From the NCBI GenBank assembly GCA_946481445.1, contig CAMLOA010000139.1:1-6062 (forward strand): 6,062 nt of DNA. The letters run 5' to 3'. The position numbers were made by a program, and so were the translations under genes. The notes under the pieces were generated by a model that worked only from the letters and a program-made list of their open reading frames with translations, did no database searches and was not told the DNA's origin. Origin of the DNA: an uncultured Devosia sp. (lineage in GTDB: Bacteria > Pseudomonadota > Alphaproteobacteria > Rhizobiales > Devosiaceae). This document shows, piece after piece, positions 1 through 5,803 of the stretch. Position 1 is the stretch's first letter, and the number at the start of each line of letters is the position of its first letter.

Positions 1-83
1 GCTAGATGCGCGCATTGGATCACCACTCGGGGGGCGTTGTCCCCCCCCATGGCATCCACAGATATTGTTATTGTATCGGTCAT
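1..83 (-). CDS. plsX: Phosphate acyltransferase PlsX, N-terminal part (runs off the left edge)
   Basis: PlsX converts acyl-ACP and phosphate to acyl-phosphate at the inner face of the membrane, the first step of phospholipid synthesis by the PlsX/PlsY route. Reading the minus strand from an ATG at 83 gives 27 complete codons, beginning MTDTITISVDAMGGDNAP. The short beta strand followed by DAMGGDxxP is the hallmark N-terminus of PlsX. The rest of the protein lies beyond base 1. No strong ribosome-binding site precedes the ATG; a GGGTTGA stretch just upstream is only a weak match. The gene lies 86 bases downstream of the DUF177 gene on the same strand, the usual place for plsX in alphaproteobacteria, and fabH would be expected next. 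Codons 12-15 contain an unusual run of eight G. The identification rests on the N-terminal motif plus synteny. Confidence 0.88.
   Translation of the reverse strand, partial: MTDTITISVDAMGGDNAPRVVIQCAHL
29..48 (-). repeat. G8 / C6 inverted homopolymer tract inside the start of plsX
   Basis: On the coding strand of plsX, eight consecutive G (complement of 41-48) are followed after six bases by six consecutive C (complement of 29-34). They can form an all-GC stem of six pairs with a small loop within codons 12-18, a few tens of bases from the start codon. The tract encodes the conserved Gly-Gly-Asp-Asn-Ala-Pro, so the protein sequence is normal but the GGG GGG codon choice is not forced. Whether it affects translation or slippage is unknown. 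Confidence 0.45.
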
Positions 84-169
84 TTCAACCCGATAATCGC
101 CATGAGGCAGGGCAATCGCCAACATATCCCATCACCGAGTCGGTGCAAGCCCGGTCGGTCGCCGGACAC

Positions 170-706
170 TCAATCCTCGCTGGGCCGCTTCAGCCGGGCG
201 AGCCCGGCAAAGGGCCCGGACTCCTCCACACCGGTATCGATGCCCAGCGCCTCGAGACTTTCTCCAGGCAGCCGTGGATAGGGGTCAATGGCCAAGGCCA
301 GTACCTCGACCAGAAGCGAACTGAGATTGACTTCAGGCCCATCGATCTGATCCGGAAAGTCCTCATCCTCCAGGTCGACGAAGACTTCTGCGCCCGGGCC
401 GGGCTTGTTACCCGCAGACTGTGGCAGGAATATTCGGTCAACGGGTTCGTCTATTTCCTGCGTCACGGGCTCGAAGGTAACGACGGACGGCTGCACGACG
501 CGGGCATGCAAGCGCCCCAGAGCTCGAATGCCTCCGCGGAAGGGCGTGACTGTAACCTGCGCCTCGAACAGGTCGACTGCAGAGAGCTTCAGCGACTCGG
601 CAAGAGCTGTGCGGGTCGCCTCATCGAGAGAAACAACCACCTCGCGTCCGCCGGCAGGCAGCCTGTCGATTCGAACAACGGCATCAAAGAGCGGCAGGTC
701 CGTCAC
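170..706 (-). CDS. DUF177 (YceD family) protein
   Basis: This is a 178-residue protein of the DUF177/YceD family. Family members have been linked to accumulation of 23S rRNA and are typically encoded beside rpmF or plsX; the molecular function is not settled. Residues 45-95 hold the core strands with ARVVQPSVVTFEPV, and residues 137-148 carry the alphaproteobacterial signature LAIDPYPRLPG near the C-terminus. An acidic stretch (DLEDEDF) lies around residues 111-117. The start is a GTG at 706 that shares four bases (GTGA) with the stop of the upstream chaperone gene. A GAGG element seven bases before it supports this choice and suggests translational coupling. As I recall the family, a Cys is common in the QTCVVTLEP segment; here it is Ser74 (QPSVVTFEP). 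The gene is followed by plsX on the same strand. Family assignment is firm, function is inferred from the family. Confidence 0.85.
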   Translation of the reverse strand: MTDLPLFDAVVRIDRLPAGGREVVVSLDEATRTALAESLKLSAVDLFEAQVTVTPFRGGIRALGRLHARVVQPSVVTFEPVTQEIDEPVDRIFLPQSAGNKPGPGAEVFVDLEDEDFPDQIDGPEVNLSSLLVEVLALAIDPYPRLPGESLEALGIDTGVEESGPFAGLARLKRPSED

Positions 707-1227
707 GCGGCGGCCTCAAATCGGAGCGTGCCGCCGGTGATGGACTGCCCCGGCTGATCGTCAAGCACGGCGCTCTCGGCAAACAGGTAGTCGGCCAGGG
801 CCGCAACATGCGGCCCGTCACCGCCATCGAAGATGTTCCGCGACAGGACGGCGCGCAGCGCGGCACGATCCCCGCGATCCATGGCCTCATTCATGGCCGC
901 CAGCAGGCCAAAGAAGAGGTTGCCCATCTTCTGTATTCTCTTGGGCACCCCAAGATCGCCAACGCCCATTTCGCGCAAGGAACGATCCATGTCCTTGAAG
1001 AACAGGTCGAACACCGCCTGGCCAAACTCCTTCTGGCCGGCGTCTCCACGCAGGCGGCGGAACAGCAGGGCCAGGTGCAGGCTGATCATGTCGAAGCGGC
1101 CAGTCACCGTGTCGGGCACCTGCCACTCGGCGTAGAACCGGGGCTGCCGGGATTGCGCCACAATGGCCCGATAGACGGCAAAAACCGGTTCGGTATCGGT
1201 CGGCTTGCGGAACAGGTTGAAGATCAT
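703..1227 (-). CDS. Ubiquinol-cytochrome c chaperone family protein (CBP3-like)
   Basis: This 174-residue protein is related to mitochondrial Cbp3/UQCC1, which helps cytochrome b mature and enter the respiratory bc1 complex. A similar role at the inner membrane is assumed for the bacterial proteins but is an inference. The recognisable segments are FAVYRAIVAQSRQPRFY (residues 16-32), VPDTVTGRFDMISLHLALLFRRL (38-59) and FFKDMDRSLREMGVGDLGVPKRIQKMG (76-102), with the LREMGVGDxxVPKRxxxM block being the strongest match. The reading frame stays open upstream to 1482, but the extra N-terminus looks nothing like the family and overlaps bamE on the other strand, so I take the ATG at 1227 (MIFNLFRK...), which matches usual family length. 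The ribosome-binding site is weak. The stop overlaps the start of the DUF177 gene by four bases. Confidence 0.87.
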   Translation of the reverse strand: MIFNLFRKPTDTEPVFAVYRAIVAQSRQPRFYAEWQVPDTVTGRFDMISLHLALLFRRLRGDAGQKEFGQAVFDLFFKDMDRSLREMGVGDLGVPKRIQKMGNLFFGLLAAMNEAMDRGDRAALRAVLSRNIFDGGDGPHVAALADYLFAESAVLDDQPGQSITGGTLRFEAAA

Positions 1228-1308
1228 GGGGTTGCACTCAGTATCGTGATTGCCTAACACCCGGGGCAGCGGCCCGCCGGGCCATTGCCAGCTTGCCAGA
1301 AGGCCGGG

Positions 1309-1338
1309 TTGGCAGCTACACATTCCGGCGGCTATGAA
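1309..1338 (+). promoter_or_regulatory. Possible promoter for bamE
   Basis: The 166-base divergent gap between the CBP3-like gene and bamE must hold promoters for both directions. A TTGGCA at 1309-1314 and a TATGAA at 1333-1338 are separated by 18 bases, a plausible housekeeping-sigma pair for bamE about 55 bases before its ATG. This is a consensus match only. I saw no equally good pair for the leftward gene, only a GATACT (complement of 1239-1244) without a clear -35 element. Confidence 0.25.
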
Positions 1339-1393
1339 GGCCGCCACTTCGTTGTCGTGCCTATAGTCGAGAGCCATCGGGAAAGTCAAATTC

Positions 1394-1849
1394 ATGCCCC
1401 TGCGTCTTGTCTCCGGTTCCATTGCGCCGATCGCCGCGGCCCTGCTCGTGTCGGTGACGCTGGCTGCATGCACCAGCAGCACATCGCTGGTGACCGCGCG
1501 GACACAGGGTTACGAAATCTCCGAAAGCGCCATGGCTCAAGTGCGGCCCGGCCAAAGCCAGCAACTGGTCACCCTGGTGCTGGGCTCCCCCCAGTCGACC
1601 AACTCGTTTGGTGACCAGACCGCGTGGTACTATGTCGAGACCAAGGTCCGGCAAACGTCCTTCGGCATGACGATGGTCGACTCGCGCACCGTGCTCGCCG
1701 TGTATTTCGACAAGAACAAAAAGGTCCTGGACAAGGCCGTCTACTCTCTCAAGGACGGCAAGACGGTGACGATCGAAAGCCGCCGCACGCCCTCGTTCGG
1801 CGAAGACCGCACGTTCATCGACCAGATCCTGCAGTCCTTCGGCGGCTAA
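1394..1849 (+). CDS. bamE: Outer membrane protein assembly factor BamE (SmpA/OmlA family lipoprotein)
   Basis: BamE is a small lipoprotein of the BAM complex, which folds beta-barrel proteins into the outer membrane. The 151-residue product starts with a lipoprotein signal peptide: Arg4, a hydrophobic core at about residues 9-24, and a lipobox LAAC with the lipidated Cys26. Thr at +2 fits outer-membrane sorting. The SmpA/OmlA domain spans about residues 39-128, with the typical opening GYEISESAMAQVRPGQS, then VLGSPQSTNSFGDQTAWYYVE, and a strand with AVYFDKNKKV. The C-terminal tail after about residue 130 is short and polar. No strong ribosome-binding site is seen before the ATG; GGGAAAG lies about 10 bases upstream. 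It is the only plus-strand gene in the window, divergent from the CBP3-like gene and convergent with nusB. Confidence 0.9.
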   Translation: MPLRLVSGSIAPIAAALLVSVTLAACTSSTSLVTARTQGYEISESAMAQVRPGQSQQLVTLVLGSPQSTNSFGDQTAWYYVETKVRQTSFGMTMVDSRTVLAVYFDKNKKVLDKAVYSLKDGKTVTIESRRTPSFGEDRTFIDQILQSFGG

Positions 1850-1870
1850 CCGCGCTGATCATCGAACGAG

Positions 1871-1895
1871 CAAGGCCCCGGTTTCCGGGGCCTTG
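1871..1895. terminator. Bidirectional hairpin between convergent bamE and nusB
   Basis: A perfect 11-bp inverted repeat (CAAGGCCCCGG / CCGGGGCCTTG) with a three-base TTT loop sits 21 bases past the bamE stop and 5 bases past the nusB stop. Its position between convergent genes and its symmetry argue for a shared terminator. The trailing sequence is only moderately T-rich on the plus strand (TTGTGTTGT) and not T-rich on the minus strand, so termination may be less efficient in the nusB direction. Confidence 0.8.
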
Positions 1896-1900
1896 TGTTG

Positions 1901-2395
1901 TCATGCGTCGTCGGAGAGACTGGCGCCGGCGTCGCGGGCAATACTGTCCAAGGCCGCGTTGACGAGGCCGCTGGCATCGTCTTCGTAGAAGGCCTTAGCG
2001 ACGTCGACATATTCGGTTATGACGACCCTTGGCGGGATGTCCTTGCGGCGGATCAGTTCGAAGGCGGCAGCCCGCAATATTGCGCGCAACGTGGCATCGA
2101 TGCGCTCCACAGGCCAGTTTTCGGCCAGGGCACGATCAACCGCCGGGTCGATCGCCAGCTGATGCTTGGCGACTCCGGACACGATCTGGCGGAAAAAGTC
2201 GGAATCGGCCGGCAGGTACTGCTCGCCTTCCACCTCGCGGCCCAGGTGGAACGCGCCGAACTGCGCCAGCGTATCCTCCAGCGTCGCGCGCCCGACATCC
2301 ATCTGATAGAGCGCCTGTACGGCCGCCAGGCGCGCAGCGCCGCGCTGATTGGCCGGGCGCTCGGCTTTGGGGTCACGTTTTGGGGCTGTGGCCAT
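1901..2395 (-). CDS. nusB: Transcription antitermination factor NusB
   Basis: NusB binds boxA RNA together with NusE (ribosomal protein S10) and supports antitermination on rRNA operons. The 164-residue all-helical protein shows the usual alphaproteobacterial landmarks: RGAARLAAVQALYQMD (residues 18-33), FFRQIVSGV (67-75), WPVERIDATLRAILRAAAFEL (94-114) and ITEYVDVAKAF with LVNAALDSIAR (126-153). The first helix is preceded by a basic 16-residue leader common in this class. I chose the ATG at 2395 because GGAG lies six bases before it; an in-frame ATG at 2428 would add 11 residues but has no ribosome-binding site. It is the last gene of the leftward cluster, 81 bases after ribD, and ends just before a strong hairpin. 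Confidence 0.93.
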   Translation of the reverse strand: MATAPKRDPKAERPANQRGAARLAAVQALYQMDVGRATLEDTLAQFGAFHLGREVEGEQYLPADSDFFRQIVSGVAKHQLAIDPAVDRALAENWPVERIDATLRAILRAAAFELIRRKDIPPRVVITEYVDVAKAFYEDDASGLVNAALDSIARDAGASLSDDA

Positions 2396-2408
2396 TGCGG
2401 TCTCCAGT

Positions 2409-2425
2409 GCCGGGGCAAGCCCGGC
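2409..2425 (-). repeat. GC-rich hairpin just upstream of nusB
   Basis: On the minus strand GCCGGG and CCCGGC form a perfect 6-bp stem with a five-base CTTGC loop, ending three bases before the nusB GGAG element. No T-run follows it. It could be a leader structure that tunes nusB translation, or a leftover intergenic hairpin after ribD. If nusB started at 2428 instead of 2395 it would lie in coding sequence. Confidence 0.4.
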
Positions 2426-2476
2426 CATGCATGTTCAATATCGTTTGGCGGAACGGGGCGAAAGGGGTAACGGCAC

Positions 2477-3469
2477 CTAGGCCGGGCGCTCGAAGACGCG
2501 CAGAGAACCGGACGCCTCAACCTCGACGAGCCCGGCGCCTGCCTGCATGATGGGCGCCTTCCCGTCGGCGATGACGATGCGATCAACCACGCCTAGTTCG
2601 AGCAACTGGTCGACCAAGCGTGGGCCGGCTTCGACCACCACCTGCTGCACGCCGCGCCGCGCCAGTTCCGCAAGGGCAGCGGCCAAATCGGGACGGCCAT
2701 GCTCGCCGGCGACCCGAATGACATCGACCGATGCGGGAACGGTGACGGGCGCGTGAGTTTCCGCAACGACCGCCGTGCGGTAGCCGCTGAACCGCGACAC
2801 CAGGCCGAGAGAGCGATCGGCACCCGTCACTCCAGACAGAACAATGCGCATGGGCGTCCGGCTGGCGAGCCCCGACGTGTGGATAATGGGGTCCAAACCG
2901 TTCCGCGCAGAGCCCGCGTCGATCAGAATGGCGTCCGCGCGGGCACGGAGCGTGTCGCGAAGTGCCGCACTCCTGTCGTCGCCAAAGGCACCGACAAGCA
3001 CGGTGAGATAGGGTCGGCCGGCCGTATGGCGCAGGATGTGCCCCGCGTGGTGCGCTCTTGACGGCACATGCTCGGCAACAGCGACCTCGATGCCGGCACT
3101 CTCCAGGCGGGCGACGCCAAGTCCGGCCGTCCGAGGGTCAGCATCGAGTGTGCCGATCACCACACGCATGACGCCGGAGCGGATAATCGCCTCGGTACAA
3201 GGGGGAGAACGGCCCCAGTGGGAGCATGGCTCCAACGTGGCAAAGAGTGTCCGCCCTGCCGCCTCGAAGCCAGCATTTTCAAGCACTTGTGCAACGGCAT
3301 GCGGACGGCCGCGTCGCGCCGTCACCGCGCGCGCGAGCAACCTGTTCCGTTCGGCGTCAATCACGAGCGCCGCAACAGCCGGGTTCTCCCCGGTGGTACC
3401 GGAAAACGGACTTGCGAAGCGGACAGCGGCATCCAGCCAGCGCAGGTCATCAGAACCGATGGCGCTCAA
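2477..3469 (-). CDS. ribD: RibD-like bifunctional riboflavin protein with eroded active sites
   Basis: RibD normally deaminates diaminohydroxyphosphoribosylamino-pyrimidine and then reduces the ribosyl group, the second and third steps of riboflavin synthesis. The 330-residue product has both halves: a cytidine-deaminase-like domain (about 8-145) and a RibD C-terminal reductase-like domain (about 150-330). Zinc ligands are present: His57, Cys82 and Cys91 in [11 protein letters not shown]. However, the HAE motif reads HAV (Val59 replaces the catalytic Glu). After GRPYLTV (151-157) the usual SLDGxxA and S-x-WITG segments are missing, leaving a shorter [13 protein letters not shown]; the later DDPxLTVR is NGLDPIIHT and EGGPxL is EAGPRL. 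It is therefore shorter than the usual 360-380 residues. The start is TTG at 3469, overlapping the nrdR stop (TTGA); no in-frame ATG is near. The fold family is clear, the activity doubtful. Confidence 0.8.
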   Translation of the reverse strand: MSAIGSDDLRWLDAAVRFASPFSGTTGENPAVAALVIDAERNRLLARAVTARRGRPHAVAQVLENAGFEAAGRTLFATLEPCSHWGRSPPCTEAIIRSGVMRVVIGTLDADPRTAGLGVARLESAGIEVAVAEHVPSRAHHAGHILRHTAGRPYLTVLVGAFGDDRSAALRDTLRARADAILIDAGSARNGLDPIIHTSGLASRTPMRIVLSGVTGADRSLGLVSRFSGYRTAVVAETHAPVTVPASVDVIRVAGEHGRPDLAAALAELARRGVQQVVVEAGPRLVDQLLELGVVDRIVIADGKAPIMQAGAGLVEVEASGSLRVFERPA

Positions 3470-3945
3470 TCGTCTTCACGGAGCGTAGCGCCCTGCCCTT
3501 CGGCCAGTTCGGCAAGAAAGTTGCGGAAGTCGTCGGCCGCCGAGAAGTTCTTGTAGACGCTGGCAAAGCGAACGAATGCCACGTCGTCCAGGCCCTTGAG
3601 GCCGTCCATCACATACTCGCCGATCTGGTCCGAGGTAACTTCGACATCACCCAGGCTCTCAAGCTGACGGACAATGCCTGAAATCATGCGTTCGATACGA
3701 TCGGGTTCCACGGAGCGCTTGCGCAGCGCAGTGTACACCGACCGAGCCAGCTTTTCCCGGTCGAAGGGAACCTTGCGGCCGCTCTTCTTCACCACGGTGA
3801 GGTCGCGCAACTGCACGCGCTCGAAGGTGGTGAAGCGGCCGCCGCAGCCATTGCAGACACGGCGGCGGCGGATAGCGCCCGAATCTTCGGTCGGGCGGCT
3901 ATCCTTCACCTGCGTGTCGTCATTGCCACAATAGGGACAGCGCAT
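3466..3945 (-). CDS. nrdR: Transcriptional repressor NrdR
   Basis: NrdR is a zinc- and nucleotide-binding repressor of ribonucleotide reductase genes; it binds NrdR boxes when its ATP-cone holds ATP plus dATP. The 159-residue product has the N-terminal zinc ribbon [10 protein letters not shown]...[12 protein letters not shown] with ligands Cys3, Cys6, Cys31 and Cys34, including the [15 protein letters not shown] linker at residues 16-29 that contacts DNA. The ATP-cone covers about residues 49-139, starting [16 protein letters not shown] and ending with [12 protein letters not shown]. Length is typical for the family. The start is ATG at 3945, 17 bases after the glyA stop, with GAGGT about 11 bases upstream, overlapping the end of glyA. 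The last four bases are shared with the TTG start of ribD. glyA-nrdR-ribD is a common order in this class. Confidence 0.96.
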   Translation of the reverse strand: MRCPYCGNDDTQVKDSRPTEDSGAIRRRRVCNGCGGRFTTFERVQLRDLTVVKKSGRKVPFDREKLARSVYTALRKRSVEPDRIERMISGIVRQLESLGDVEVTSDQIGEYVMDGLKGLDDVAFVRFASVYKNFSAADDFRNFLAELAEGQGATLREDD

Positions 3946-3962
3946 TGTTGGCGTTGACCTCG

Positions 3963-5264
3963 TTACTGGCCGTAGATGGGGAACCGGTCGGTCAAGGCCT
4001 TCACCTTGGCCCGCACGTCGCGTTCGACGGCCCCGTTATTGTCGTCGCCATTGGCCTTGAGCCCATCGAGCACCTCGATGATGAGCTCACCGATCAACTG
4101 GAACTCCGCTTCAGCGAAGCCGCGCGAGGTGCCGGCGGGCGTCCCCAGGCGAACACCCGAGGTAATGGCCGGCTTTTCCGGATCGAACGGCACGCCGTTC
4201 TTGTTGCAAGTGATGTGCGCGCGGCCCAGGGCAGTCTCGGTCGCCTTGCCAGTAAGACCCTTCGGGCGCAGATCGACCAGCATCAGGTGATTGTCCGTTC
4301 CGCCGGACACGATGTCCACGCCACCTTTCACCAGAGTCTCGGCCAGCACCTTGGCGTTGGCGACGACTTGACGGGCATAGGACTTGAACTCGGGCGAGAG
4401 CGCTTCCTTGAAAGCCACCGCCTTGGCGGCAATCACGTGCATCAGGGGGCCACCCTGGATACCCGGGAAGATGGCCGAGTTGACCTTCTTGGCGATTTCC
4501 TCGTCATTGGTGAGGATCAGGCCGCCACGCGGGCCGCGCAGGGTCTTGTGCGTGGTGGTGGAAGCGACATGGGCGTACGGGAACGGGCTGGGATAGACAC
4601 CTCCAGCCACCAGCCCGGCAACGTGGGCCATGTCCACGAAGAGGATGGCGCCCACTTCATCGGCAATAGCGCGGAACTCTGCCCAATCCATCACACGCGA
4701 ATAGGCCGAGAAGCCGGCCACGATCATCTTGGGCTTGTGCTCGCGGGCAAGCTGGCGCACCTGGTCCATGTCGACGCGGCCATCCTGCTTGCGCAGACCA
4801 TATTGAATGGCGTTGAACCACTTCCCGGACTGATTGGGCTTGGCGCCGTGGGTAAGGTGTCCGCCGGCGTCGAGGGACATGCCCAGGATCGTATCGCCGG
4901 GCTGGATGAGGGCCTGGTACACGCCCTGATTTGCCTGTGACCCCGAATTGGGCTGCACATTGGCAAAGCCGACACCGAACAGTTGCTTGGCGCGCTCGAT
5001 GGCCAGCGTCTCTGCGACATCGACGAACTGGCAGCCGCCATAGTAACGGCGGCCCGGATAGCCTTCGGCATATTTGTTGGTCAGGACAGAGCCCTGCGCC
5101 TCAAGGACAGCTTGCGAAACGATGTTTTCCGAGGCGATGAGCTCGATCTCGTTCTGTTGCCTGGCGAGTTCGTCGCGGATGGCCTGGGCCAGCTCCGGGT
5201 CGGTCTGGGCAACGGAGTTGGAGAAGAAATGCGGGAACAGCGGCAGTGAGGTGGCGGCGCTCAT
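3963..5264 (-). CDS. glyA: Serine hydroxymethyltransferase
   Basis: GlyA is a PLP enzyme that turns serine and tetrahydrofolate into glycine and 5,10-methylene-tetrahydrofolate, the main entry of one-carbon units for purine, thymidylate and methionine synthesis. The 433-residue product carries all core motifs: [15 protein letters not shown] (Tyr65 and Glu67 region), DAGGHLTHG (132-140), the PLP-contacting DMAHVAG (Asp211, His214), the Schiff-base lysine in [14 protein letters not shown] (Lys240) and SGVRLGTPA with the carboxylate-binding Arg372. The frame opens six codons earlier at a TTG (5282), but GAGGT lies nine bases before the ATG at 5264, inside that extension, so I chose the ATG. It heads the glyA-nrdR-ribD-nusB cluster and is preceded by a ZTP riboswitch, which fits its place in folate metabolism. 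No active-site residue looks altered. Confidence 0.98.
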   Translation of the reverse strand: MSAATSLPLFPHFFSNSVAQTDPELAQAIRDELARQQNEIELIASENIVSQAVLEAQGSVLTNKYAEGYPGRRYYGGCQFVDVAETLAIERAKQLFGVGFANVQPNSGSQANQGVYQALIQPGDTILGMSLDAGGHLTHGAKPNQSGKWFNAIQYGLRKQDGRVDMDQVRQLAREHKPKMIVAGFSAYSRVMDWAEFRAIADEVGAILFVDMAHVAGLVAGGVYPSPFPYAHVASTTTHKTLRGPRGGLILTNDEEIAKKVNSAIFPGIQGGPLMHVIAAKAVAFKEALSPEFKSYARQVVANAKVLAETLVKGGVDIVSGGTDNHLMLVDLRPKGLTGKATETALGRAHITCNKNGVPFDPEKPAITSGVRLGTPAGTSRGFAEAEFQLIGELIIEVLDGLKANGDDNNGAVERDVRAKVKALTDRFPIYGQ

Positions 5265-5404
5265 TGAACAAATACCTCGCAAGGGACGAAACAGACCGAC
5301 GGTGCGGCCGCTGTATCATGGCGCGAAGGCCGATTCCAAGGCCGGGGACGGTTGAACGGGTTGAGTTGGATTAGATCCATGGGGCTCCCCTAGGTTGCGT
5401 GTGG

Positions 5405-5479
5405 GTGCCCAGGCGAGCGGCTCTCTCAGGTTCGCGTTCCCCGATGGTTCCCCATCTCTTCTCGCCAGTCGCGCGAACA
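5405..5479 (-). ncRNA. ZTP (pfl) riboswitch aptamer in the glyA leader
   Basis: Read on the minus strand, the segment has the pfl motif layout. P1 pairs GTTCGCG (5478-5472) with CGCGAAC (5436-5430). Within it the conserved GACTGGCG (5470-5463) precedes P2, GATGG/CCATC (5456-5452 with 5447-5443), followed by the conserved CGGGGAACG. After a short linker, P3 is the GCCGCTCGCCTGGGC element (5421-5407), whose CGCC can form the pseudoknot with GGCG of the first subdomain. These are the most conserved parts of the ZTP aptamer. This RNA class binds ZMP/ZTP, purine intermediates that accumulate when 10-formyl-tetrahydrofolate is low, and usually raises expression of purine or folate genes such as glyA. 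The aptamer ends about 140 bases before the glyA ATG. No hairpin followed by a T-run is seen in between, so the switching mechanism is unclear. Confidence 0.9.
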
Positions 5480-5485
5480 GCCCAT

Positions 5486-5514
5486 GTTATGCCGCAGAAC
5501 CACCGGCAGTGGAA
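5486..5514 (-). promoter_or_regulatory. Possible glyA promoter ahead of the riboswitch
   Basis: On the minus strand, CATAAC (5491-5486) could be a -10 element, with TTCCAC (5514-5509) 17 bases upstream as a poor -35. Transcription would start near 5479, exactly at the first base of the aptamer, and the 51-base stretch between the DUF6898 stop and the aptamer leaves little other room for a promoter. The consensus match is weak, so the position is the main argument. Confidence 0.25.
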
Positions 5515-5530
5515 GAGGCTTCGAGCAAGG

Positions 5531-5743
5531 TTAGGCGTACTTGGTTGGGGGTCTCGGCACCGGCGGAGCTGTCTCGGCCAGCTTTCTTCGCAGCTTCGCC
5601 AAGGCCAGCTGCTGCATCTGGTGCCGTGTCGCGGTAACGGGCGCGATGACAATGACTTCAACGGCCGTCGCGGCATCTACCGCCGCAACGCGCATCTGCT
5701 GCCCGACCTGCACGAACTCGAAATAGACTTCGCCCTCAGCCAT
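5531..5743 (-). CDS. DUF6898 family small protein
   Basis: This 70-residue protein resembles the small DUF6898 family that I associate with Hyphomicrobiales genomes, where it often lies beside glyA. The N-terminal core EVYFEFVQVGQQMRVAAVDAATAVEVIVIAP (residues 5-35) looks like a small antiparallel beta sheet, and residues 40-58 form an amphipathic helix rich in Leu, Lys and Arg (QMQQLALAKLRRKL). The tail is Pro-rich (PPVPRPP). No signal peptide, membrane segment or catalytic motif is visible, and the function is unknown. The start is ATG at 5743 without a clear ribosome-binding site. It has the same strand as glyA but is separated from it by 266 bases that carry the riboswitch and a likely promoter, so the two are probably not under simple common control. 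Confidence 0.72.
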   Translation of the reverse strand: MAEGEVYFEFVQVGQQMRVAAVDAATAVEVIVIAPVTATRHQMQQLALAKLRRKLAETAPPVPRPPTKYA

Positions 5744-5764
5744 GCAGGGAGGCTAGCCGATTCT

Positions 5765-5796
5765 CTGCCGTAAGCAGAAATGCTGCCCCACGGCAG
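5765..5796 (-). terminator. Compound hairpin after the L,D-transpeptidase gene
   Basis: On the minus strand a perfect 7-bp outer stem (CTGCCGT / ACGGCAG) encloses an inner 4-bp stem (GCAG / CTGC) with a CATTT loop. It starts 8 bases past the transpeptidase stop and ends 22 bases before the DUF6898 start. There is no T-run, so it may be a weak or Rho-assisted terminator or an mRNA 3'-end stabiliser rather than a classic intrinsic terminator. Confidence 0.4.
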
Positions 5797-5803
5797 GCCG
5801 GCA

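Noticed and set aside
132..146. A CACCGAGTCGGTGC segment identical to the last hairpin of the commonly used Cas9 guide scaffold.
   Set aside because: It is a simple 5-6 bp GC-rich palindrome in the gap between the DUF177 gene and plsX. No other tracrRNA element, repeat or cas gene is present, so the match is most likely chance.
65..757. A 230-codon plus-strand open frame across the plsX start and the DUF177 gene.
   Set aside because: It overlaps recognised minus-strand genes over most of its length and its product resembles no family I know.
1281..1315. Repeated TTGCCAG and TTGGCAG words in the bamE upstream gap, considered as operator sites.
   Set aside because: The copies are short, imperfectly arranged and not a clean direct or inverted repeat, so no specific regulator site can be supported.
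1228..1482. An N-terminal extension of the CBP3-like protein by up to 85 residues.
   Set aside because: The extension overlaps the bamE start on the other strand, has no family similarity, and the internal ATG at 1227 matches the normal family N-terminus.
2396..2428. An 11-residue longer NusB starting at the ATG at 2428.
   Set aside because: There is no ribosome-binding site before it, whereas GGAG stands six bases before the ATG at 2395.
3945..4940. A 331-codon open frame on the plus strand opposite glyA.
   Set aside because: It is fully antisense to a strongly conserved glyA, has no recognisable domain, and such frames are common opposite GC-rich genes.
5101..5319. A 72-codon minus-strand frame that starts in the glyA leader and overlaps the glyA start out of frame; considered as a regulatory upstream frame.
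   Set aside because: There is no ribosome-binding site before its ATG, and most of it lies inside glyA with a low-complexity Arg/Pro-rich product typical of a shadow frame.
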